NCBI RefSeq assembly: GCF_022682495.2
Contig: NC_071398.1
Span: forward strand, 29,267,426-29,331,425
Origin: Desmodus rotundus
Lineage: Eukaryota; Chordata; Mammalia; Chiroptera; Phyllostomidae
Direction of reading: 5' to 3'
Length of the DNA: 64,000 bases
In this document: piece by piece, positions 55,908 to 64,000 of the stretch
Layout of the letters: the number at the start of each line of letters is the position of its first letter
How positions within the stretch are numbered: position 1 is the stretch's first letter
Made by a program: the position numbers and the translations under genes
The notes under the pieces: model-generated
The model's database searches: none
Told to the model about the DNA's origin: nothing
The model's input: the letters and a program-made list of their open reading frames with translations, nothing else

Positions 55908-56194
55908 TATCTTCTTTTTTATCTACCTAGAAATTTCTAGATTCTGGTTCTGCCAGTCAGGCTACCAATGGCCAGCTGCATTTCTGTAGGGGGCTGCAAA
56001 CATGCATTGTTAAAACCTTAAACTGAGGCATTTGGGTTAAATAATTAGACCCCAGAGGTCAAGTCTGATGCCTGTAAAAAATTTTTTTGTTAAAAAAATC
56101 AATAGAGGGCTGGATAGATGGACAGACACCTGATAAATTAACTTCCCAGGCACTTTTGTGGGATGGCTGTGTGTGGCTGAATGTATTTTGTTTA

Positions 56195-56350
56195 AAACAA
56201 ACCTATGTGGCATTAGGATTATGATTCCTGTTGTACAGATTGGGAAACTGAGGCACATTGAGAGTGTTTTTACGTAATGTCCAAGGACTCCCAGCAGGTC
56301 TGTGTCAGAGCTTGAACTTGAACCTAGGCAGGCTTGCCACACACTTGATG
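56195..56350 (-). repeat. MIR SINE fragment, reverse
   Basis: TTGTACAGATTGGGAAACTG, AGGCACATTGAGAGTG and CTTGAACTTGAACCTAGGCA follow reversed MIR. Confidence 0.65.
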
Positions 56351-57185
56351 TGCCTGGTTTGCCTCATGTTTGAGGTAAACTCCACTTCTCTTCCTCTTTA
56401 GGCTTGTGGCTGAGCCAAGTGTACTGTCTGGACAAAGCTCCTGCCTAGGTCCACCCAGAAGCAGTGGCCCCAGTGGCTTCCATCCCCTCCAGAGCTCAAG
56501 CACCCCACCCTTCCAGCCCACGCTGAACAGAACTCACCAGTGCAACCAACACCAAGTGCCCTGCACCAAAGTTCAAGACCCCAGAGGATGACGACAGGTC
56601 AGCCCTCCAAGTGGCCCAGGCTCAGGGACTGTGGCCCCAGTTAGGCCCGAGGACTCCAACCACCTTGAAGAATGGTGGAGGCAACACAGACGTCAGAGAG
56701 GTTTCCCTTTACAGGAAGTGAGGGGAAGGCTCAAAGGTGGGAGGCGAGTCACCATAAAAATCCATAATAATGCTAATGCCAGGCATGGGCCCACGTCTCT
56801 GCCAAGCCAAACACATGGCAGGGAGGGGGAAGGGCTGTCATTACTGTTTATGGGTCTTTCAGGCCATTTATGAGGCTGGTGGTCTGTATCCTAAGTGGGC
56901 AGTATGGTCAGTTCTATTATATCTGGGACCATTCCAGGCCTCGGTGGTTTGAAAGAAAAACCCACCGTAAAGAATAACAGTGCCATGCCCGACGTCCCAG
57001 ATACAATTTTCTTCGATGACTCTGTGCATCCACCCACTTTTTAGATGGCTCTTGGCCCAAATGCTGTTCTTCAGCTGCAGCCCAGACATCCTTCCCTCAG
57101 CTGGTCCTGCATTCGCTCCACAAAGCAGTTCATTTCTCTTAAAGGTCGTGGTGGGGTGGTGGGTGGGGGGTCTCTGCTCGTGGAA
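56351..57185. other. Unique non-coding sequence
   Basis: No gene or repeat is recognised. Confidence 0.35.
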
Positions 57186-57189
57186 AAAC

Positions 57190-57335
57190 CCTCCAGATCA
57201 AACTTTCTCAATCCTGGATGAACATTAGAATCATCCAGAGAGTTCTACAAGCTAGAGATGCCTTAGGCTACTCCCCCAAATTTGGATTCAAATGGTCCAA
57301 GGTTGGGCACAGGAAGCAGTATTTTAAAAATAACC
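57190..57335 (+). mobile_element. MER5-type hAT-Charlie MITE
   Basis: AACTTTCTCAATCCTGGATG, AACATTAGAATCATCCAGAG and GCAGTATTTTAAAAATAACC give the MER5A order. Confidence 0.6.
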
Positions 57336-57374
57336 CCCTGGCAAGTATTGAGAGGGGGCGGGGAGTGGGGAGAA

Positions 57375-57565
57375 CCATGGCTGGTTCTAACTCTTGGGCC
57401 TCAGAGTTACCTGGGAGAGGTCAAAGATGAGCATCCCCACCTCCGGCCAGTCTGACTCAGCAGGTCTGGGGTGGGACCCAGAAATCCATATCTTTCCAAA
57501 GCAGCTTCCTATGCAGGCGGCAGGGAGCAGCACTCAGAAAACACTGCTTGACCAAGGTGCCTCTC
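57375..57565 (+). mobile_element. MER5/MER20-type hAT MITE
   Basis: CCTCAGAGTTACCTGGGAGA, CAGCAGGTCTGGGGTGGGAC and CAGAAATCCATATCTTTCCA are typical of this Charlie group. Confidence 0.55.
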
Positions 57566-57684
57566 CCTGGCCTTGGAAGTGTCCCCTGCAAAGGAGCGGA
57601 CACTCCTTAGTCTGACACCAACTTCCTTGCTCTCACCTTAGCCATCTCTTCCCCACCTACCCCTCCCCACTTACCCTTAGAAGA

Positions 57685-57835
57685 GTGTTTTCCAAGTGAG
57701 GCCCCCGACTGCAGCACCAGCATCACCTGGGAACTCATTAGAAATGCCAGGTCTTGGGCCCCACCCCAGACCCACCAGGTCAGAAACCTGGGATGGGAGG
57801 CAGCAATCCGGTTCAACAAGCCCTGTGGCAACAAG
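57685..57835 (+). mobile_element. MER20-type hAT-Charlie MITE
   Basis: AAGTGAGGCCCCCGACTGCA, GCACCAGCATCACCTGGGAA, CTCATTAGAAATGCCAGGTC, TTGGGCCCCACCCCAGACCC and a following CAATCCGGTTCAACAAGCCC give the MER20 order clearly. Confidence 0.75.
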
Positions 57836-57889
57836 CCACAACTGAGAAGAAGGAGATGAAGACCAAGACCTGGGATTTTCCGAAGACCC

Positions 57890-58160
57890 ATCCCCCACTC
57901 CTAGCCATGTGATCTTGGATAAGACGTTTCCCACCTCTGACCCCATTTCCGTAAAAGAACATTGATTCTTGATCTGTGTATAGCCCTTTGCCAATTTGAC
58001 TTCAGGTTTAAGAAGCTCAAATCCAGGGACTTAGGGCAAGTTTTATCATCACTCCCTGAGTTCAGATGAGAAAGCTGAGACTCAAGGAGCAGTTAGGAGA
58101 CCTGTCCAGCCCTACAGAGCTGATGATGGGTGGTCTGGCCCACTAGGTCTGGGACACCCT
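57890..58160. repeat. MIR fragments, forward then reverse
   Basis: 57895-57965 is forward (CATGTGATCTTGGATAAGAC, CCCATTTCCGTAAAAGA). 58045-58150 is reversed (TTCAGATGAGAAAGCTGAGA, CTCAAGGAGCAGTTAGGAGA). Confidence 0.5.
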
Positions 58161-58999
58161 CTCCCAACTTGTGGGGTCAACCCAGGTCATTCTGAAGTCC
58201 ATCACCAGCTTTTCAGGCTCCCTGCACTCCCGCCAGCTACACCTCACCACTCACAGGGCTTTGAGGACAGATGTGGGAGATCCTCCAAAGCCAGCAGCTA
58301 AAGGAAATGTCACTTGGAGCCCCTGAGTTGCACCTGGGGGTATGGTGAGACAGTGGGGGTATTGCCTTCCATGGTTTTCACTATCAAATGACAGCAATGG
58401 ACCAAACATGGGTGGGGCCTCGAAGGGGGTGGCAGTGAACCTTGGGATGGGGCTCTGGGTACTTCTGGAGAGTGCAAGTGCCCTTTGGTGCACAACCCGG
58501 GCTCCGTGCTCCCTTGTGGGGACGCTGGCAAAGAGTCACAAAACTTAACTGGATGTCAAAAACCTTGAAATTAATACCAAAATAATCCATGATGAACAAA
58601 ATACCAAATTTCGAGTAAGGACAGGATATAACACTGAACTTGCACAACACTGCCTCACTTGCCACACCCTAATCTTGGCCCTTGTTCCTATAAAACTTTA
58701 TTTACAATAACAGACCAACAGCAGGTAGTAGTTTCCCAGTTTGTTTTTTAATATTATACTAAAATATTAACTTATCTCGATTACCAAGAATTTTGGAGCT
58801 CCCTTAAAATTTGCACCCAGTCCTGCCACCACCCCACCAGCCCAGGTCCTGAGGTGCTGGGTGTCCCAGCAGTGCCCAGGAGTCCTGTGCCCCGAGAAGC
58901 TTCCCTTTCTCCCCTCACTCAGGGAGCCTGTGTATTTGCAGTGAACATTCCCGAGCACATTGCTGCTGACGGGGCAAAGCCTTTGCCAGGGGTATTCGC
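58161..58999. other. Unique non-coding sequence
   Basis: A hAT-end-like phrase (ATAAAACTTTATTTACAATA) lies at 58690-58710. No gene supported. Confidence 0.35.
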
Positions 59000-59480
59000 A
59001 TCAAAGTCTTTTCAACTTTAATGGTGTATGACATTTTTGAGACAAAATATGGTTCAGCTAATCATATTTTAATAGCTCTACCTTTATAAATGGCCTGGCT
59101 TGGAGTGTGTACAGTAATATTTTAATTTCTTAGCTCTGATGAGCATCATTCTAACCAGGTATTCAGTTTCCCCATTTATAAATTTCTCTCCCAGATGTTG
59201 GATGCCAGGGAACTCTACAGAGCAACTATACAAACACGATATTTAATATTGGATGTCAGTTTGGGTGTTCCACTCAATTTCCTGGAAAGAGCTCGAAACT
59301 CCTCTTATTTGGGGCGGAATGTCCAATCAGTTTCATACTCCGAGACCCTGCCCGGATGGCCATGTAATACCGCATAACTAAGTTCTCTAATTTCTGAAAT
59401 GCAAATTTGGAGCAGATGTAGGGAAAGTGTGTCATTTATTTCCAAATGCAACAGTTATCAAGCCAAGCAACCAGGAGGCA
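59000..59480. other. Repeat-free AT-rich block (possible enhancer)
   Basis: About 480 bases without recognisable repeat, between GC-richer flanks. It holds an octamer ATGCAAAT at 59399-59406 (extended AAATGCAAATTTGG), GTCCAATCAG (CCAAT-box type) near 59320, GCTAATCATATTTTAATAGC near 59057, and several ATTTATAAAT-like words. The forward 60-codon frame at 59195-59377 is not convincing as an exon. Enhancer function is inference from composition and motifs. Confidence 0.3.
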
Positions 59481-59714
59481 TAGTTAGCAAGGGGCCAAGT
59501 TCACGAGCCAGCCCCCCTAAAACAGGAGACTCGCTGGGCGACGTCCCCTGTCCTGACAGGAAGACCCATGAGGGTGGCAGGCTTGGTGCCTCGTGTCAGC
59601 CACTGACGGAGGATGCTGAACTGGACATGCCGGCCCAGGGCAGGTTTTGCACTTGACTTTGAATTTTAAAAATAACCAGTGATGCCGCAGCAAGAAGGAA
59701 GTCAGCACACAATC

Positions 59715-59810
59715 CCACCCCTCATTTTAAACATGAGTCCTCTGAAGCACAGAGAGTGTCTCCGCTTACCCGGTCACTCATTCCGGCTGCAACCCAGGCT
59801 CAATGACTCC
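59715..59810 (-). repeat. MIR SINE fragment, reverse
   Basis: AACATGAGTCCTCTGAAGCA, CAGAGAGTGTC and GGCTGCAACCCAGGCTCAAT resemble reversed MIR. Confidence 0.45.
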
Positions 59811-60285
59811 CTCGTCCATGTCCCTCCTAATTTGGGGGACCATGTGCTTCTGTGACACTCAAAGGAGCTTCTGTCCTCGGCAATACCTTCTCAGTGAATT
59901 GGACGTGGGCAGCCAGCTAAGGAAGATCCCCTAGTGTGCAGAGGCTACGTGCAGAAGCGAGCCCCTGGGGACTGGGCACAGCCTTTCTGGCATGGCCAAG
60001 AGAGGGACATCTCCGGGTGGGAGGACACCTTTCCGGGGATGTCACTCATCCACTCATCTGTTTCTCGGTTTCCCCCTGCACAGAAGGAACGCGTGACACG
60101 GGGAGGAGCCCCTCTCAGGACGCAAACAGGGAGGAGGGAATCCTGAGTTAAGGCACTCCAAGCAAACCCGGGGTCAATTCCTGACGCTGACACTGCACAC
60201 GGCTCTTGGCCCCGGCATGACGGAGGCGAGACAACAAGTGGTGCAAAGCAGGCCTTCCTGAAGGACCTCGTAAGGACACCTTGGA
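59811..60285. other. Unique non-coding sequence
   Basis: A reverse 162-codon frame (59945-60433) overlaps forward frames and the next MIR; no domain recognised, so not called a gene. Confidence 0.35.
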
Positions 60286-60289
60286 GGGC

Positions 60290-60425
60290 AGGAGGTCCTG
60301 GGCTAGTCCTAGCTCTTCTGGGAACTTGGGCAACTCCTGCCCCTCTCTGAGCCTCAGTTTCCCTGTCTGTGAAACAAGGAAGTTGGATGCTGTAGCTAAG
60401 AAGTCCCTGCTTGCAAGCAGATTTC
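60290..60425 (+). repeat. MIR SINE fragment
   Basis: TCTTCTGGGAACTTGGGCAA, CTCTCTGAGCCTCAGTTTCC and CTGTCTGTGAAACAAGGAAG follow MIR. Confidence 0.65.
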
Positions 60426-61265
60426 TCTCTCAACCACCCTGGGTGAGGATGGAGAAAGCAAACAAAGGCCCCTCGTCATTTTCTCTCCAGGAGAGAAAGG
60501 AACGTGAGTCCTTCGCGTGTTTGGTCCCAAGTAGAGCTTAAGGAGTCGCAGCTGCGATGCCATATGGGGGAAGTGTGTGGGTGGTTCTGGCCTTTCCTGC
60601 TCCTTTCATTTTTGGTCAGGCCAAGTTCAGGAGCATCCTCCCTCTCCCCATGCCGGAGTATCGAGTCACCTCCCTCCTTTCTCCCCAGCCCTTTCTCCCC
60701 TTCTTTCCAGCCCCCCAGCAGCCTAACCTCTGCTGCAGCCAGCCTCGCTGTGGGAAGCAAACCACTCAAGTCTCCCTGTTGTCTGGGGGGTCTACTGCTA
60801 ATTGGATTGTAAAAGATGATCCTGCCACACAGCTGTCTGCAAAGCTGGGCCCCAGTGACACAGGATAAATGCAATGCAGACAGTGGGGTGGGGTTACCTG
60901 CTGAAACTCTGTGAAGTTGGAGAGGAGCAGGGGAGAAGCAATAAGGGACCTCACCTGGAGCCCACTGTCAGCTGCTGAGACCATCCCTCCCCTGCAGACC
61001 TCCTCATACCCTCCAGCTCTGGGGAATCTATGACATCAAAGCTGCCAGAGCCTCTTTCCTCCCTCCAGTCAGAACACTGCTCCCTGGGACTCTCAGCAGC
61101 TGAGCCAATGAGGCCCCACCAGAGTTGAGACCCATGTCTGGATCCCACTGCTGGCCATTCATTCATTTATTTCCTCATTTGAGCATCACTTAAGTACTGA
61201 GAATCTCTGACCTTCTGGCTCTAAGCTGAGCACTAGGAATAAACAGATGGTATGGACAAGTCAGT
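60426..61265. other. Unique non-coding sequence with pyrimidine-rich segment
   Basis: CT-rich text at 60630-60720; no gene. Confidence 0.35.
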
Positions 61266-61269
61266 GGCT

Positions 61270-61660
61270 CTCCTCCCATGTTTGTCATTCTCCTCCATGG
61301 TGATAGAATCCTGGGTTTAGCTGAGGGCTTAACTAGATTTAAAGTTTACATTTCCCAGCTTCTCTTGCAGCTAGCTGTGGCCATGTGATTACATTCTGGC
61401 CAATCAGATTAAGCAGAGTGTGGCAGACCCTTCCTTTAAACAACAGCACAGCTAACCTAAGCCCCTGGCCTTTTTCTTCTCAGAGCTCTTTTTTCCTGCT
61501 GGCTGGAATGCAGATGTGATGGCTGGAGCTGTCATGGCCATTTTGAGCAAAATGCCTTTGGGCAAAGAGGTTCCATTGGTAAATTAATAAGACAGATGAT
61601 GTCATGTCCCTGAGGATGGTACTGAGGAGAGGTGCCACACCAGCCCTGACCTGCATTCCT
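61270..61660 (+). mobile_element. Ancient LTR-like element (MaLR/ERVL group)
   Basis: CATTTCCCAGCTTCTCTTGC, AGCTAGCTGTGGCCATGTGA, TTCTGGCCAATCAGATTAAG, TGCTGGCTGGAATGCAGATG and GATGGCTGGAGCTGTCATGG match a common mammalian LTR. Its 3' end is not well preserved. Confidence 0.6.
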
Positions 61661-62110
61661 CTAGACTTAGGTGTGAAAGAGGAAAAACAAATGCCTTCTT
61701 AAGCAACTATTGCTTTGGATTTCTATAGTTTCTAGCTGAAGATCATCAAAACCCGTAATATACTATTACATATCAGGTAATGGTGCATATCATAATATAC
61801 ACCAGGTAGTGACACTCCATCAGTGTCATCCAGCACTGGCTACTCAGAGGGCCCCATGGCCCAGTCTTAGGGACCAGATGAGGCTTTCCTAAGGAGGCCG
61901 TGCATGGCTGTGACCTGCAGGGTGTGTTAGCTTGGGGAAGGAAGGTGCCAGGGCATTTCAGGGAAAAGGAAGGCCAGAGGAAGCTGAGTGTGGTATGTTT
62001 GGGGAAGCACTGGGTCCTTTAGGGAGGTGGGGGCCCCCTGCTCTGAATCTACGAAATGCAAGGATGTTATCCTTGACTCAAAGAGGCTTGTTATTTATAG
62101 CAAAATGCAA
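61661..62110. other. Unique non-coding sequence
   Basis: No gene or repeat is recognised. Confidence 0.35.
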
Positions 62111-62115
62111 GATCA

Positions 62116-62360
62116 GCCCTGGCCAGTGTGACTCACTTGGTTGGGGCATTGTCCTATAAACTGAAATGTTGTGGGTTTGATTCCTGGTCAGAGCGCTTGC
62201 CTAGGTTGTGCTTTCGGTCCCTGGTCAGGGTGTGTATAAGAGGCAACCGATTGATGTTTCTCTCTTGTTGATGTTTCTCTCCCTCTCTCTCTCCCTCCCC
62301 TCCCTTCTCTCTGAAATCAATAAACAGGTACTCAGTGAGGATTTAAAAAACAAAAAACAA
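62116..62360 (+). mobile_element. VES-type bat SINE
   Basis: Starts GCCCTGGCCAGTGTGACTCA (A-box region). Two similar tRNA-like segments follow (GTGGGTTTGATTCCTGGTCA and TCGGTCCCTGGTCAGGGTGT), then GAGGCAACCGATTGATGTTT, a CT-rich segment, GAAATCAATAAACAGG and an A-rich tail. Short flanking AAGATCA / AAGGTCA may be a target-site duplication. Confidence 0.9.
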
Positions 62361-63170
62361 GGTCATTTTGCTGCCAGGGTTGAAATGTTACCTTCTGATT
62401 TTACAGACCAGTAAAAACCTGATAATAGGTTCATGCAGAAATTCACAATCGTTAATCTCAGCCTCTAGGAGTGTCTTTTAGGGTCAGTGCAGGGCTTGAT
62501 GATTTGCATCCTTTGGTTCAGACAGTCCCCCTCTCTCCTTAATACCAGCAGGTCCCCAAAGTGTGGAGGATGGGAGGAGCCAGAATGAAGCTACCTCACT
62601 GCCAGGCACAGTGAAACTGATGGGAGTCCTTGCCCAGACAGCAACATGCCACTGGGGGGGAGGGGTCCATCCCAAAGGACCTGCAGGCCAGCTATGGAGC
62701 AAAAGCACCTTCTAGATCCTATGATCACCCCAGTGTCCAACTATGTCCCGGGACACTCCAAGGCATTCTGGGAATAGAGAGCATAGAACAGCCTGGAATG
62801 TGGGCCCAGGAAAGAAATTCGAGAGAGGACAGGCAGAGGTCAGCCGGGCAGTAACGCTGACTTTCTGAGCAGAGAGTGCTCTCTGAGAAGTGACCTGTGC
62901 TGCTAGACAGCGGTGTGGTCCACTTGTGTGAGCAGGTATACTCTCCTTCTAAGTCTTCCGTGCGTGGTCATCATGAAAAGCCTGGGCTGGGTGCTGCCAT
63001 CACTGGGGGCTGAGGCAGGTACAAGTCTCTCTTTCTCACAGATGAGAAACAGTTCCACAGCTACTAAGCATCAGAGTTGGATGCAGCCCGTGCTGTATGA
63101 CTCCAAAACCCATGCTGTTGCCCCCTGGACCAGAATTCTGCATAGTTCTGTGCATTTAAAAAGGAGGATG
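62361..63170. other. Unique non-coding sequence between two VES SINEs
   Basis: An ATTTGCAT octamer lies near 62501; a MIR-like piece is possible at 63035-63120. No gene is supported. Confidence 0.35.
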
Positions 63171-63171
63171 A

Positions 63172-63382
63172 ACCCTGGCCGTGTGGTTCAGTTGGTTGGA
63201 GCATTGTCCCATTACACCAGAAAGGTTGCCTTTTTCAGTCCTGGGCAGAGCACATACCTAGGTTGCAGGTTCGATCCCCGGTCAGGGTGCATACAGGAGG
63301 CAACTGATTGATGTTTCTCTCTTTCTCCCCACTCCTCTCTTTCTAAAATCAATAAACATATCCTCGGGTGTGGATTTTAAAA
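63172..63382 (+). mobile_element. VES-type bat SINE
   Basis: Starts ACCCTGGCCGTGTGGTTCAG. A consensus-quality B box GGTTCGATCCC lies at 63268-63278, then GGCAACTGATTGATGTTTCT, a CT-rich segment, AAAATCAATAAACATATCC and an A-rich end. It is the best-preserved copy by eye. Confidence 0.92.
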
Positions 63383-64000
63383 CTAATTTAATTAATACAT
63401 AAATAATAAAACGATGAAAATGACCATTGTATATTGAGCACGAAGTGTGTGCTGGACCACTAACCCTCAGGAGCCCTGTGCAGCTGTGGCCTCTGCAACC
63501 CTTGAAGGCCTGTGCAATGCCTGAAACATGGTGACAGGTCAGTTCCTGCATGAGAAGTGGCCCCCAGTGAGCATCTGACAGAGATCCATGGTCTGGGTTG
63601 GCTGCATGGTGCTGCCCAGCATCTGGGTACCAATCCATCCAGTGGCATCATCTGCTGCTGGCATGCTTCTGTCACCCAGACAGAACAGGAGCTACTCTGC
63701 ATTTAGAACTTTACCAGTATTGTCTACATTCCCATTCCATGTTGTGGTTATTGCCAAATAACAAAGTTCAATACGTGCGAGGCTATTGCAGACAGTTGGA
63801 AGATGCTTAAAGAAGCCCCTAGGAGTCAGCGCCATCACCCCATTTTGCTGCCTCCTGAGGGTTGTGCAGAGCAGCAGATGGTGACTGAGTGTCTTTGAGG
63901 TTCACCCACGCTGGGGATGCCAAGAGGACTCAAGATGACCGCTGCTCTCCAAGCCTTCCCTGGCCAGAGGGTAGCCAGCCAAGTCCAAAGACACACTCAA
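63383..64000. other. Unique non-coding sequence to the window end
   Basis: No gene or repeat is recognised with confidence. Confidence 0.35.

Noticed and set aside
59945..60433. 162-codon reverse open frame
   Set aside because: Runs through a forward MIR SINE and lacks recognisable protein features.
63268..63278. tRNA B-box suggesting a tRNA gene
   Set aside because: It is the promoter of a VES SINE; no cloverleaf with anticodon arm can be drawn and an A-rich tail follows.

Overview
This is mammalian nuclear DNA. Long stretches are non-coding and dense in degraded interspersed repeats: MIR and L2, L1M/L1ME tails, MaLR (MLT1-type) LTRs, hAT-Charlie and Tigger-like DNA elements. No open reading frame exceeds about 200 codons, and the longest ones lie in simple repeats. 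Four tRNA-derived SINEs (26.9, 55.7, 62.1 and 63.2 kb) carry the body and tail of the VES-type SINEs of echolocating bats, so the source is most likely a non-pteropodid bat. Repeat family names rest on remembered consensus sequences; no masking program was run.

Layout. 0-19 kb: ancient repeats, five prominent simple-sequence tracts or low-complexity blocks (GATGGT, CA, GAAA, a 0.5-kb polypyrimidine block, an AT-rich block), an almost complete Tigger-like element (11.64-12.25 kb) and three MaLR-like LTRs (16.1-17.8 kb). 19-26.3 kb: the only segment with a possible gene. Five exon-like pieces on the minus strand have splice acceptors and compatible phases, including one strong transmembrane segment and two AATAAA signals, but two pieces contain in-frame stops. 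I do not recognise the protein; it may be a decayed (unitary) pseudogene or a chance assembly. 26.3-42 kb: VES SINE, L1 tails in both orientations, MIR, MLT1, a pure G tract and a nested LTR insertion (39.6-40.4 kb). 42-56 kb: mostly old or unique sequence, a long fragmented L2 (47.3-48.4 kb), an LTR-like element at 51 kb, and a perfect 16-bp inverted repeat at 54.14 kb. 56-64 kb: a cluster of MER5/MER20-like elements, an enhancer-like unique block at 59.0-59.5 kb, an LTR-like copy and two same-strand VES SINEs.

No rRNA or tRNA gene, CRISPR array, bacterial-type operon or convincing CpG island was seen. Apart from the candidate minus-strand gene, nothing indicates genes working together here.
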